Positions 1-11,977 of a stretch of DNA of 64,000 nucleotides are shown here, piece after piece. The first letter of the stretch is position 1; every line of letters begins with the position of its first letter. Position numbers and translations under genes: made by a program. The stretch comes from Uloborus plumipes (Eukaryota > Arthropoda > Arachnida > Araneae > Uloboridae), in contig JAXGGA010005787.1 in assembly GCA_038373865.1 (NCBI GenBank), positions 1 through 64,000 of the forward strand. Reading direction: 5' to 3'. A model generated the notes under the pieces. The model was given only the letters and a program-made list of their open reading frames with translations. It had not been told where the DNA came from and did not search any database.

Positions 1-581
1 TTATATAAATTCATACAAACATGTAAACAGGATGGTTATTTATCCTACACACATGATAGGTATTAATAACTAGGGTACTGTGAGATAATTTTAAGTCTTC
101 GAAGAGTTCCACAACGGAAAAATTTGGGAACTGCTGTTCTACAATCTACAATGTAATTTACGCCGTCCATGGTGAATGCAGAGCAAATAGCTTCCAAACT
201 CTTTTTAAATAGATTTTTAAAAAAGGAAAAAAAAATAGATACAACATGAAAGAAATTTGCAATACATTACGAGTAATAATGTATTTTTCATGCTTTTAAA
301 TAGTAAGTAAATTTTCATTTTTAATCTTAATAACAGACATCAATTTCACTTACATTAATTTCTGAATGCTAATTAATGCCAAAGAGATTTGCTTGAAGAT
401 ATACTCTCAAAAAATATTCTAAGCTTTTTGGAACTGAATGATGAAGACTTGCAATCAACAATTTCAAAAAAAAAAAAAAAACAAACAAACTCCAAAACGT
501 TATTTAGCACGTGTACTAAGGTCATGTTTACATTGTTGGTAGTGTCAAAAATAAAGAATTAATTTAAAAAAAAATTCTTAC

Positions 582-1061
582 TAGCTGGAACTCCCTTCTC
601 CGGTTAAAGGCAGTTTTTATTGCTTCATCCTTCCACAGTTCTTGCACAGAGTACGCTAAATCTTGAAACGTCTTCAGATCAAGTACCATTCTATTTTCGT
701 ACATCAGAACATGATTAGCGTATTCGGAACTGTCAGAATTTTGCCACGGAATTCCAAGCTTCGATCGGGCATCGACTAACACTTTCATGCCTTTAATTGT
801 GTTTTGGTAAATAGTTGCCTTGTATTTAGCTACCGAATCACTATCGAAGTTGTCACCGTGGATTATTTTCATTTGTTTGAGAAATGTGCTTTTGCCGCTT
901 TCGCCAGCTCCTAGCAACAACAGTTTGACTTGCCTCCTCATGACATTTTTGTCCCTTCGAAGCATTCTGTCAATTTTCTTGCTGCGACGGCGTTGCTCCG
1001 CTTCATCAGGGGTGTATTTTAAGCGAACACAACATGAACAGTACCTCATAACATCCGCCAT
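582..1061 (-). CDS. cta: G protein alpha subunit, G12/13 class, first coding exon (partial gene)
   Basis: Heterotrimeric G-protein alpha subunits bind GTP at the inner plasma membrane and relay receptor signals; the G12/13 class acts on RhoGEFs and the actin cytoskeleton. This exon encodes residues 1-160. The first in-frame ATG is at 1061; the frame stays open upstream only from a GTG, so 1061 is the likely start. Residues 8, 10 and 11 are cysteines (CSCC), a probable palmitoylation site. The P-loop GAGESGKS is at about 51-58, followed by TFLKQMKIIHG. The helical domain runs to RRREFQL, where TAAGAA-type sequence follows: a GTAAGA donor lies at 576-581 and the exon ends in phase 0. The GMKVLVDAR-K-IPW and RRREFQL stretches match G13/concertina better than Gs, Gi or Gq. 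Switch I, DVGGQ, NKxD and the C-terminal receptor tail are absent and must lie left of the window. The symbol is by family similarity. Confidence 0.93.
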
Positions 1062-1650
1062 AACTGCTTTCTGTTGATCCCGCCCTTTAATGCGATCAAA
1101 TCCGAGTTTATGATGACGTAAAGCCACTACGCAAGCAAACCCAATAGTCGGACATTTTGGTTCTCAAAACTGCTAACGAACAGCGATTTGCGTGAAGAAA
1201 TGTCACCAAAAATGGGGAAAAAGACAACTTTACCGAAGTTTCAGATATTATGAATATGTCTCGACTATTTTAGTCTGAGAGACCGAAATATTTCACTTAT
1301 TTACTTTCGAAAAATCGGAATTTTATCCCTATGAGCAGGAAATTTGAATAAAGTTCTGTATGCAATACGGAGCTCACTCTTTTTGTTTTATTGTTAGTTT
1401 ATTTTTGTTCGTTTTGTTGTTTTGAATAGTTTATTTTTGTTCAACTTTGTCTTTAACGACACAACAACAACATATTTTAACTTTTTCACGTTAACAATAC
1501 CCAGGGCCCTTTTGTCACCAAAATGGCGGTCTGTGGGACTCCCTTCAATTTAGGTTCAAAAGTGACGTAACTGTCTCAACGAGACGCACTTCCTGCTGAG
1601 CGACTTCGTTTTGATGAAACTGGAGCATCAGGGGGGAAAGAACCTTGACA
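1062..1650 (-). promoter_or_regulatory. 5' leader and probable promoter region of the G-alpha gene
   Basis: This lies immediately upstream of the G-alpha start. In the leader a short upstream ORF (ATGTCCGACTATTGG..., 15 codons, then TAA) overlaps the GTG-extended frame and could damp translation of the main start. Further upstream, at 1518-1529, is CCAAAATGGCGG, a YY1-like core-promoter motif, and at 1563-1570 is TGACGTAA, a CRE-like site. The block at 1500-1640 is more GC-rich than the DNA around it. Promoter assignment is inference; the transcription start and any 5' UTR intron cannot be placed from sequence alone. Confidence 0.4.
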
Positions 1651-3035
1651 GTGGAGTCACTTTTTTATTTCTTTTTAAGCTAAATAAATATATACGCGTT
1701 CATAAACTGTTCGAGGGACAATTAACTAAATGAAGACGAAAAGAAAGGGTGCATCCGATTTTCAACACACTCTTTTCTTTTTGCTTGTTTCTTGTTTCTT
1801 TTTTTTTTTCAGTTTGAGAGAAGAAAAAGTAGAACGTCCAAACAAGCGGATGTCAATCATCATTTTATCACACCACGAGTTTTGCCGATTAGAGGCTACT
1901 GTAGCTTTTTTGTGTTTCGTTTAAAAAGGTATAAATCTTTCTTATATCCTTCATGGAAGTCTTTTTAAGATGCCCCGAATGAATAGTGAAGCGGAAATTG
2001 AACAGAATATTATACTTCATTTTTTTTTTCTTTTAAGATTCGTTTTTGGGCGGCCAACGATGCCGAGAAAAAATGTTTACATATGAAAGTTAAATTTTTT
2101 GAAATAAAAAATTTGAACCAGAGGTTGTCCATTTGTTTTTCAGTTTTGTTTTCATCAATTGAAGAGAAAAGAAAAAGAAAAGAAAAACTTTTTTGAACAT
2201 GATTTTGAAATAAGTTGCATGACAAGACTTTTAATATTTCTTGAAGTGAATGAAAACTTATGCAATATTCTTTTCAACTTATTTATTTTAGTCAGTTTCA
2301 GTGGAAGTTGATCCTCTTTTCAACTTTCAATTTTTTATTTCATCAAAAAATTAAGTCGGTTAAAAAGTATTATCAGTTTGATTTTCTTCTACGAGTTTCA
2401 TTAAACATATCTCATTATCCCAGAGTTTTTTGGAAAATGTTCAATTCACTAACTTTCTTACATTATTTTTTAAGGCCTCTGGTAAATTTGATCTACGTGT
2501 CCCGGGCCCGAGGTACTTTGGTTCGAATTGCGGAAACAACTTCTCTAGCAATTTTAATGACAAATATTATCTTATTTTGTCGCAAAAGAACAAATTTTTA
2601 TTCTTCTGTGTATCCGGATAATTGCTACAATTCTGAAAAAAAGATACAGAGAATATGGGCCAAAAATCTTCGGCTTAGAGCTCCGCAATCTTGATTGAAA
2701 TTCCCTCTCTCCGCATTTTCCCCCTGATGGTTGTCATAGTTACGGCGCTATGGACTTTTCTCCCACTTAGCTTTAGCAACAATGGTTGGCCAAGGATTAA
2801 AATTGTTTTGTGCGCAAACTTTTTTTCAATCAACGTTAATAGAATACTTTTTGAAGTATTTTGATAACGGATACTCGTGATGGCAGGTTTTGCTAAAACA
2901 AACTATTTAGCACTATATTTGTTAGAAAACGTTTGGAAATAACTGAGATGAGGACATAATAAAAGCGTAAGCCTAATTCGATAAACATAAAATAAATGAA
3001 ATGACTCAACAGCAGTGTGTGATAAAAAGAGTAAG
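1651..3035. other. Non-coding AT-rich DNA
   Basis: No exon, repeat structure or RNA gene is recognised. Several short open frames here (for example at 2260-2694) have low-complexity, AT-driven composition and no recognisable domain. A GC-richer patch at about 2500-2530 contains CCCGGGCCCGAGG but has no interpretable role. Confidence 0.4.
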
Positions 3036-3336
3036 GCAGGAATTCAAGTGAAGCAGGCGATCGCAAATTACAATCGCTACTGGAAATGAATTACATTAGA
3101 ACGTTTCTTGATAAAAACATCGTGACGTCAGCGTGACATTTGCCTATGAAAAACGAGCTAGATAAAACGTCACAGCCTACTTGGCGAATAAGAGGTGATC
3201 GCTGACTGCTTGTGAGCTCTTATTGGCTCCACCCGTAGGGACGTCAGTGCCAAGTTAAGTTGATGATAATGTAATTCACTTCCAGTAGCGATTGTAATTC
3301 GAAGCGATTGCAATGGTGTTTCACTTGAATTCCTGC
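3036..3336. mobile_element. MITE with long terminal inverted repeats
   Basis: The two ends are inverted copies: the left begins GCAGGAATTCAAGTGAAGCA and the right ends in the complement (TTCACTTGAATTCCTGC). The inverted similarity continues inward through the ACAATCGCTACTGGAA segment for about 60 bp each side. The centre (3113-3245) holds a different conserved sequence, also found inverted at 11978-12105. The flanks read GTAAG at left and TTAAA at right, so a TA-type duplication is possible but not clean. There is no coding capacity. The superfamily is not assigned. Confidence 0.75.
3113..3245. repeat. Interspersed repeat, copy 1
   Basis: This is the inner part of the MITE. It matches the reverse complement of 11978-12105 over about 120 bp, including GGAGCCAATAAGAGCTCACA, CGCCAAGTAGGCTGTGACG and TAGCTCGTTT. 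The copy near 12 kb lacks the GCAGGAATTC outer ends, so the inner and outer parts may have different origins. Confidence 0.75.
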
Positions 3337-4204
3337 TTAAAACTGTTGTCTTTCGTACGGTTTCCATGGAGACGATGCAAAATTTCTTAAACTGATACGT
3401 CTATTTTAAAGTAGCAGAGTATAATCTTATTGACCATTTTATGGCACATTTGAGTCCTTTGATTCCTGTCATCCAAATCAAAGTATGACGTTCATTTGGG
3501 GGAATAATCAGAAAGAAGAACGCTTGCTCATTAAAAAAAATCTCCAACTGTTAAAATAAATGAGTAAATAAAAAGATTATAAAAAAAAAACCTTGTTTTT
3601 ATATTACAGAGCAACATACATGAACATCATCGATGAAAAAAATTTGCGATGCAAATACTTTTTTTTTAAACCTTTTTAAACTTCAAGCGACGTTGACGTC
3701 ATATGGCTGGAGGAATTTTTCGCTTCTCGATCGTAAACGCCAATTGAGCGGGAAGCTTTGTGTGTTGGCGCCTGAGCGAAAACCGCTTTTTTCGCTCTTT
3801 CATATGAAAGGTGAAAGTTGCTGCCTTTCTAAAAATTTGAATAGGGTTTTTGCCGCAAAGAGTTCAAAACACTCATTTCTGACTCCTGTAGCAGGTTATT
3901 GGATTGCTCTTTGACGAATCCGATCTCCATAGTGATTTAATAAAGTGACACTAACTGATAACGGAAGGAGAGAAGACTCCGCAATGAAAAGATATAATTC
4001 AACTTCGCAGAGATGGCCCATGACTCCTCCTTTTTTCAGGATTGTCCATTTTTAGGAAGGGGTGATACGCAGATGAAAATTGAGGAATGGGATTCACAAT
4101 TAATGGGGGAATTTGAATGGGTAGAAATTCTACCTATTTTAAGGAATGGACTCGTTTTCTCATTTGATTAACACCGGCCATCTCGTCGCGGTTGAGTTAT
4201 AGTA
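3337..4204. other. Non-coding DNA, nothing recognised
   Basis: Unique-looking AT-rich sequence. The open frame at 3633-3914 has no domain I recognise. No repeat boundaries are visible. Confidence 0.35.
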
Positions 4205-4676
4205 GGGTAAGAGCTCCAGTAGTCGGCCAGTCTCCAGTAGTCGGTCACAATGACATACAACTGCTCATAAATAGTATATATTTTCAATTCAAAATCACAT
4301 ATGACGCGTTCACACATTCATGTACCTATCCTCAATCATCAACCAGTGGCAGTTAAGTTTTGGATACTTTTTTTGAATTCGTCATGAGTCATTTCATTTT
4401 GAATGGTGTGCCCGTTATCCAAGATTGCGATTCTGCTTATTTTTAAGCTAAAATGATTCTGTGGCCGACTACTGGAGCATTTACTAGTGTTGACAACAGC
4501 TTGGATTTTAACATAATTCATTTTTACATTTTTGAAACAAGTAGGTGATTCACTATCGGAAAGGTTCATTCTAAAGTTTTACCTTGTTTTTGTTGCTGTA
4601 TTGATAGCTGAAAGTTCTAGGTTAGCCAAGATCCACAAAAGATCTCTTAAATGGCCGACTACTGGTGCTTTTACTC
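4205..4676. mobile_element. TA-flanked MITE with repeated GGCCGACTACTGG motif
   Basis: The left end GGGTAAGAGCTCCAGTAGTC and the right end (complement GAGTAAAAGCACCAGTAGTC) form an inverted repeat of about 25 bp with few mismatches. The element is flanked by TA at 4203-4204 and 4677-4678, as expected for the Tc1/mariner superfamily. The CCAGTAGTCGG motif occurs four times: twice near the left end, once near 4463 and once at the right end. This suggests subterminal binding sites. A 76-codon minus-strand frame (4339-4569) has no clear transposase motif, so I do not call it a gene. Confidence 0.8.
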
Positions 4677-5610
4677 TATGTCTGCAATACAGCTTTTGTG
4701 TGTGAAGGGCTGAAATTACAGCCATCCAACGTCACTGGTTTCGTTTCTCGAGGTGAGGTTTTTTTTTGAGAATGGGTTTGTTAAAATTCATTAAAAATCA
4801 ATCATTGTCTTTTGAAATTCGGCGATGGAGAATTCTTGTATTTTGTAAGTATCTTGACAATATCTAGCAGTCAAAATAGGAATATTTAATACATTAAAAC
4901 CTCCCCATTTAAGTTTTTGCAAGTTTTTACGAAATTTTGGGACAACCTAATAATAAAACGCTTCCATAATCGTTCTTAAAAGTTGTCCCTGTCTAATACT
5001 CCGGCCTTTTCATTAACTGGATCTGAAAAACCCATTTAGGAATGTAAAACAAAGTTCCTTTTATAAACTAATCATAAGTTCAAGGAAAGAGTAAACAAGA
5101 CGCCATGTGATTCCATAAAAGGTCGCGTCTTGAGTAGCGACAGGTAGTAAAACCAGCGATGCGCTCTACGCGAAATGCATATTAGATAATTTCCGTACCT
5201 CGCTTTTCAACTGCGCTACTTACTACGTGATACCAAATGACAGCGATGACACGAAGCTAATGTCAAGGTTAAATTTACAACCACGTTACGAAGTTAATGC
5301 AGTTTTTTGAATTTTTTTTAGTAGTAATGTTACATCGAGGTTTAAGAAATCTGATTTTTCTTGATGTGTTTAACACTTTATGTTCCAAATTATTTTATCA
5401 ATAATTTTTTCTATATTTTTCGGTTTTTGTAGTTGATAATACATCAAAAAACATATTTATTGAGTAAAAATTTTTGAAAATTTTTGGGGTCTAAGGCCCC
5501 CTACGCCTTAAGGCCCACAAGAAAACTGTTTCCGATTGCAGGTACCATCTGTCGGCCTCTCAGCGAAGTACAAAGAGTAGTACTTAAAAGCTTCAGCATG
5601 AATCTAGCCA
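4677..5610. other. Non-coding DNA to the left of the satellite
   Basis: No gene is seen. A short inverted pair, GGCCCCCTACGCCTTAAGGCCC, lies around 5493-5516, close to the left border of the satellite array. Confidence 0.35.
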
Positions 5611-7967
5611 TATAGGATTCATAATACTAAATTAATATAAGCGGGACTTAAGAGTCCCGTCGGGGCATAAAGGGTTAAGCATGCGGCATTCATAATACTA
5701 AACAAACGAATACTGAGCATAATACGAACACATAGGATTCATAATACTAAATTAATATAAGCGGGACTTAAGAGTCCCGTCTGGTCATAAAGGGTTAAGC
5801 ATGCGGCATTCATAATACTAAACATACGAATACTGAACATAATACGAACACATAGGATTCATAATACTAAATTAATATAAGCGGGACTTAAGAGTCCCGT
5901 CTGGGCATAAAGGGTTAAGCATGCGGCATTCATAATACTAAACATACGAATACTGAACATAATACGAACACATAGGATTCATAATACTAAATTAATATAA
6001 GCGGGACTTAAGAGTCCCGTCTGGGCATAAAGGGGGAAGCGTGCGGCATTCACAATACTAAACATACGAATACCAAACATAAAATGAACACATACGATTC
6101 ATAATACTAAATTAATATAAGCGGGACTTAAGAGTCCCGTCTCTGCATAAAGGGGGAAGCATGCGGCATTCATAATACTAAACATACGAATACTGAACAT
6201 AATACGAACACATAGGATTCATAATACTAAATTAATATAAGCGGGACTTAAGAGTCCCGTCTGGGCATAAAAGGTTAAGCATGCGGCATTCATAATATTA
6301 AACATACGAATACTGAACGTAATACGAACACATAGGATTTATAATACTAAATTAATATAAGCGGGACTTAAGAGTCCCGTCTGGGCATAAAGGGTTAAGC
6401 ATGCGGCATTCATAATACTAAACATACGAATACTGAACATAATACGAACACATAGGATTCATAATACTAAATTAATATAAGCGGGACTTAAGAGTCCCGT
6501 CTGGTCATAAAGGGTTAAGCATGCGGCATTCATAATACTAAACATACGAATACTGAACATAATACGAACACATAGGATTCATAATACTAAATTAATATAA
6601 GCGGGACTTAAGAGTCCCGTCTGGGCATAAAGGGTTAAGCATGCGGCATTCATAATACTAAACATACGAATACTGAACATAATACGAACACATAGGATTC
6701 ATAATACTAAATTAATATAAGCGGGACTTAAGAGTCCCGTCTGGGCATAAAGGGTTAAGCATGCGGCATTCATAATACTAAACATACGAATACTGAACAT
6801 AATACGAACACATAGGATTCATAATACTAAATTAATATAAGCGGGACTTAAGAGTCCCGTCTGGGCATAAAGGGTTAAGCATGCGGCATTCATAATACTA
6901 AACATACGAATACTGAACATAATACGAACACATAGGATTCATAATACTAAATTAATATAAGCGGGACTTAAGAGTCCCGTCTGGGCATAAAGGGTTAAGC
7001 ATGCGGCATTCATAATACTAAACAAACGAATACTGAGCATAATACGAACACATAGGATTCATAATACTAAATTAATATAAGCGGGACTTAAGAGTCCCGT
7101 CTGGTCATAAAGGGTTAAGCATGCGGCATTCATAATACTAAACATACGAATACTGAACATAATACGAACACATAGGATTCATAATACTAAATTAATATAA
7201 GCGGGACTTAAGAGTCCCGTCTGGGCATAAAGGGTTAAGCATGCGGCATTCATAATACTAAACATACGAATACTGAACATAATACGAACACATAGGATTC
7301 ATAATACTAAATTAATATAAGCGGGACTTAAGAGTCCCGTCGAGGCATAAAGGGTTAAGCATGCGGCATTCATAATACTAAACATACGAATACTGAACAT
7401 AAGACGAACACATAGGATTCATAATACTAAATTAATATAAGCGGGACTTAAGAGTCCCGTCTGGGCATAAAGGGGGAAGCGTGCGGCATTCACAATACTA
7501 AACATACGAATACCAAACATAAAATGAACACATACGATTCATAATACTAAATTAATATAAGCGGGACTTAAGAGTCCCGTCTCTGCATAAAGGGGGAAGC
7601 ATGCGGCATTCATAATACTAAACATACGAATACTGAACATAATACGAACACATAGGATTCATAATACTAAATTAATATAAGCGGGACTTAAGAGTCCCGT
7701 CTGGGCATAAAAGGTTAAGCATGCGGCATTCATAATATTAAACATACGAATACTGAACGTAATACGAACACATAGGATTTATAATACTAAATTAATATAA
7801 GCGGGACTTAAGAGTCCCGTCTGGGCATAAAGGGTTAAGCATGCGGCATTCATAATACTAAACATACGAATACTGAACATAATACGAACACATAGGATTC
7901 ATAATACTAAATTAATATAAGCGGGACTTAAGAGTCCCGTCTGGGCATAAAGGGTTAAGCATGCGGG
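5611..7967 (+). repeat. 120-bp satellite array, about 19.6 copies
   Basis: A strict 120-bp period runs through the block. Each monomer has an AT-rich part (GGATTCATAATACTAAATTA), a 7-bp perfect hairpin CGGGACT-TAAG-AGTCCCG, then GGCATAAAGGGTTAAGCATG and a second ATTCATAATACTAAA half. All 20 copies of the roughly 41-bp block from ATAATACTAAATTAATATAA through the hairpin are identical. Substitutions cluster in the rest: GGG/GGTC/CTC after the hairpin, AGGGTT/AGGGGG, TACTGAACAT/TACCAAACAT and others. The same series of variant monomers recurs: 5701-5760 with 7021-7080 (offset 1320), and 6001-6360 with 7441-7800 (offset 1440). This implies an internal segmental duplication with one extra monomer (about 7321-7440). 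There is no coding frame. Confidence 0.97.
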
Positions 7968-8297
7968 CACCAATAGTGTGTGAGATATTTTACAGACAGA
8001 ACCGCTGAAACGTTTGGTCAGGGGTATCTAACTTTTGAGGGAATTATGGCGCATTGAATTTTCCGGTTTTTTTCTATAGAGGGGTTAGGGTATTTTTATC
8101 CTTTTTTTTTTTTGGGGATTGAGGTTTTCGTTCTTGGCGACGTCTTTGTTCTTCGGTTGATGAGAAATTATGTTTGAGCTAATATAACAGCTTAAAATCA
8201 GAAGTATTTATTTGCAGTATAAAATAGTTTCCTTCAACTGCATCACAGAGACGCAGAAAACAGGGGACTCTGGGGAGAAACAAAACTGATTCACAAC
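7968..8297. other. Spacer between satellite and hAT MITE
   Basis: AT-rich, with poly-T at 8102-8113. No feature is recognised. Confidence 0.3.
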
Positions 8298-8587
8298 CAG
8301 AGGCGGATACAAGGGAGGGGCGATGGGGGCGATCGCCCCTCCCCTGAGGGACTCTTCTCCAGCAGTTTTTCGACTTTGAATTTCAAAAAAGGCAATTTTA
8401 GATGATCTGCGATGATCCTATGAGAAGTGGTTGGGATTCGGAGTGGTGATCTGGAATTGTTTCCAAATTGAAGACCGAAACATTTGTAATACAAATCTGT
8501 TAACCAGGATATGTGGTAAAAAAAGTGGGCAAGTAGAAAACAAAAACCAATCGCCCCTCCCTCGGAACTTTTCTGGAACCGCCCTTG
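8298..8587. mobile_element. hAT-type MITE, 290 bp, with perfect 8-bp target duplication
   Basis: The ends are CAGAGGCGGATACAAG at left and, as complement, CAAGGGCGGTTCCAGA at right. They are flanked on both sides by TTCACAAC (8290-8297 and 8588-8595). An 8-bp duplication and CAG...CTG-like ends are diagnostic of hAT elements. Just inside the left end is the palindrome GGGGGCGATCGCCCCTCCCC, with AATCGCCCCTCCC near the right end. Open frames crossing it on both strands (for example 8291-8674) are incidental. A related left-end fragment lies at 20393-20440. Confidence 0.92.
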
Positions 8588-11500
8588 TTCACAACAATAA
8601 AAAATTAGAAACGGATAGCAAAATACAAACGCGATCTTTGAAGTTGCATTCAATAATAAAGATCGTAACTGCATACATTTAGATCAGTGGCTCCTAACCT
8701 TTCTTTGGCCAATTGAAGAAAAGAAAGAAAACACAAGTGGGGAAATTTTCCATTTTGGTATAATGTCAGCTCTATTTTCAAAAGTAATCAATCCTCTGCT
8801 TAATGAAGGGCTTCCGAGGAATATATTTTCTGAGCAAAAACTAAGAAAGCGTGATTTTAATAAGCTCAGTTAAGTAAATACTTACTATAATGTGACAAAC
8901 AGTTTAGCAAAATCTACTGACTAATGAATTGTTAGATTGAATTATTTAAATTAAAATTCTATGTATCTCATAAGCGAATATTTGCTCATAAGTATATAAC
9001 TCCGCTCAGGTAAAAGACCATCCGGCATTTTATAAAATAATTTCTATGATTTCAATTAGTTTTAGCTTCTTGTTTCATAGTTGAACAAGTAGAGAATGCC
9101 TACCGAAAATTCAGAGGGAAAAAGTACTTTAAATTTTTTGGTTTAGTGGCCAACGGAGCATGCAAACATTAGTGAAAGAGCTTTACAATTTCTGTTGTTT
9201 TATGTAACCACTTGGGTTATTAAAATAATATGTAATGGTATTTAAATAAAATTTTTGAAAAATATATTCTTTATCCAATTACATATTTAAAATAAATAAA
9301 TAAATAACTTTAGAAGTTTAAAATGTTTAAGAAGTCTCTCTTTTTTTCGCTCGACAAGAAGGTAGGTTATGTAACAACTCTACAAAAAGTACAGACCCGC
9401 GATTGAAAAAGTTTAGGACATGCAGTTGTATAATGTATGCAGAATATATGCTTTGAATTTACTGAATATACAATACAACAACCAAATTTGAGAAATGCAA
9501 TTCTATATAAATTGTTTTCTATTCATCACCATAAATAAAAGAAATATTTTCCCCATTTGATGGAGATTTATTTATTAATTAATATTTTTGCTTAAAAAAC
9601 TAATTTTTAATGAGAGGCTAAAACGATCATATGAAAATAAGATTACAGAATAATACATAATAATAGTAAAAAGTGACCAAAGAATTTCATGTAATAATTG
9701 GTCTGAAAAAATCAACTAATAATAGCATACAGTTCATGAAAATAACATTCGAACTAAAAAGGAGGCAGATTATTTCACTAACAATAAAAAGAAATTACAT
9801 CAATAAGATGAAAGATATTCCTCCAAAATCGAAATAATGCTTTGTTTTGATCCCAAAATATATTAATTATTAATGAAAAGAACAATTTTGTGCTGAAAAT
9901 AAAAGAGCGTTTACAAGGCGAAAAATTTGTAGCAAATTTTGTGGTTTGTTAACGCTATTTTTATCTTCAGTCTGTTCAGCATTTTCGTAATAGTTCTCGA
10001 TGTAATGCTTAGATGGCAGCACTAAAAATAAATTTTAAACGCCGCCAACTGACCTGTTTTTTTTTTATGAGTGATTCAGTGGTGCCAGCATTATATAGAT
10101 GGCAGCACTAGTTCTTGGAAGGAAAGCAGATCCCAATTCTTCAAAAAATATTAAAATGTTTTTTTTTTAATTCCAGGATAAGTTTCAAAATATTTAACCG
10201 ATGGGGTCAACTTTTGAAAAGACATTGGGTGAGATAAAATACTTTTAGTAAAAGGTATGATTAAACTGGGGACGAAAGAACTAGGACCCGGCCAGGGTGG
10301 GGGGTTGCAAGTGCAAGGGGGTATTTATTGCCCTAGCTTTTGTGGAAACTTTTTTTTTTATAACTGTCCTCCTCGCTTCGCTCACCAACCCCCTTCGTCG
10401 CCTGCGTCGACTACCTCTCCACCTTCGGCGGCTCGATCACCAACCTGCTTCTGGTGGTTTGGAGTCCCCATCGACCAAAGTGCAAACATAATACCCCTCC
10501 TCCCATCTGATGTAAAATAAACATTTCTGAACTAAATCATCCTCCCATCTTAAAAGCAGTCCTGTACAATTTAAAATAATTTGCCAAATAAAGAAAAGAG
10601 GCCCCCCCCTCATCCTGGTATAAAAAATGAAAAATACATGTTTATAATTAAAAAACATAGGACAAGCGAGCTAAAATATCTAGCCCAAAGAGGAAATCCA
10701 GTTCCTTTCCCTCGCAGAAAAAAATAACTCAAACACGCAACGTAATTCATATGAAATCATGTAAACAAATGAAATACCGTAAGAATAATGACAACCTTTC
10801 TTAAATGTTAAAAAGAAACTAAAGAAAATATACGATAAAACCAATCGTGTATATTTTGTTGAATTAAGACAAGCAATAAACAAAGCGAAGAGTCACCGGT
10901 TTTGCTGTTCGAACACGATCTTGTAGAAAGAGTTTTGGAACAGTTTCATTAAATGTAATATAATTTTGCTCAAGGTGAGCCTTGAAAAATGGCTAAATTA
11001 GAATCACTTCTATCTCCCGTTATAATTAACAGAGAGAAATGGAACAAACATCTTCTTTTTTAGAAAAAAATTCTCTTTCCAACGATATGAAACATTAGGG
11101 GGTGCGGGGGATTTTTTGCTCCCTAATTTGGTGAAGTATGTGAAATTCATGCTTAAAAAATTAATTAAAGAAAAACTAATTCGAAATTAAGAAAAATGGC
11201 TCCGAGGTGCAAATCTACAGGGCTCGAACTAATTTTGTACCAAATTTCAAGTCTGTAGGTGCTTTGGGGCCGCCTGGACGCAGGCCAGCCATAAACATCC
11301 TTTCACAATATCTTTGAACTTACTTTTTTAATATATAGAGAAAATATTTTTAGTGAAAAAAAATGGTTTTGCAAATTCTCTATCGATTTTAGAGCACAAA
11401 AATTTTTTTGCTAATTTTTTAGTAAAACCAAAAACATTTTTGCTAATTTTTTTAGTAAAACACTTTTTTAATATGGGTGCGCATTTCAGCGTATGTTTTT

Positions 11501-11682
11501 GCTGGAGCCCATGGCCTATATCCCCTCGAGTTACTCCAATTATTTTTTTATTCTACTTAGGACCGTTTTTTTTTTCTGATTTACCCCTGTAAAAGGCAAG
11601 TATGCGAAATAATGTATTTTGTAGGTTTTACATGCATTATTTTTATGCAGTTCTATGTTTTATTTTTTTTGCATTTCTAATA
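8588..11682. other. Non-coding AT-rich DNA with repeat scraps
   Basis: No gene. At 8685 CAGTGGCTCCTAACCTTTCT resembles the left end of a hAT element, but I found no matching right end. At about 10013-10026 and 10100-10113 the sequence AGATGGCAGCACTA occurs twice as a direct repeat. AT-rich runs (AAATAAATAAATAAATAA near 9290) and a G/C-biased block at 10290-10460 are the other visible structures. Around 11200-11290 the text (CTCGAACTAATTTTGTACCA) reads like old repeat DNA, but I cannot name it. Confidence 0.35.
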
Positions 11683-11689
11683 ATTGCTG

Positions 11690-11930
11690 GCCAACTTGTG
11701 CAGTAGTAAGAGAAATTTGACCCGGATGGAGTGATCCTGGGCTCGAATCCTGGCTCGGACATGGGCGTACTTTCTCTCCCCAATCCTTGTCCTTTCTTTA
11801 TGTGTGTGTATTGTTGTGCTGTAAATGGTTGATGGTTGCCTACCCTATAAACGGTTCTTATGGCATGAATGTTCTGTGGAAGTCGCACTTCACACCAATT
11901 AACGGTACAGTTGGAAGAGAGAAGCGCGCA
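11690..11930 (+). mobile_element. tRNA-derived SINE
   Basis: The head has pol III type 2 promoter features: an A-box-like GCAGTAGTAAGAG near 11700 and a B-box GGCTCGAATCC at 11740-11750, separated by a tRNA-like distance. It continues into TGGCTCGGACATGGGCGTAC and a body with GGTTGATGGTTGCCTACCCT. A complete tRNA cloverleaf is not maintained, so this is a SINE, not a tRNA gene. The right end is uncertain. Confidence 0.7.
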
Positions 11931-11977
11931 CCCTAAATTGGAAGCCTATACTAGACAACAACTAAAGTAGACACTAA

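Noticed and set aside
2260..2694. 144-codon frame
   Set aside because: Composition is AT-driven with many F, Y, N and K residues; no domain and no splice context.
4339..4569. 76-codon frame in a TA-flanked MITE as a transposase remnant
   Set aside because: I could not find a catalytic or DNA-binding motif; left as non-coding.
5611..7967. Regular repeats as a CRISPR array
   Set aside because: The 120-bp monomers are contiguous with no unique spacers, and the context is an animal nuclear genome; it is a satellite.
8291..8682. Overlapping open frames on both strands
   Set aside because: They run through a hAT MITE, and their composition follows its GC-rich ends.
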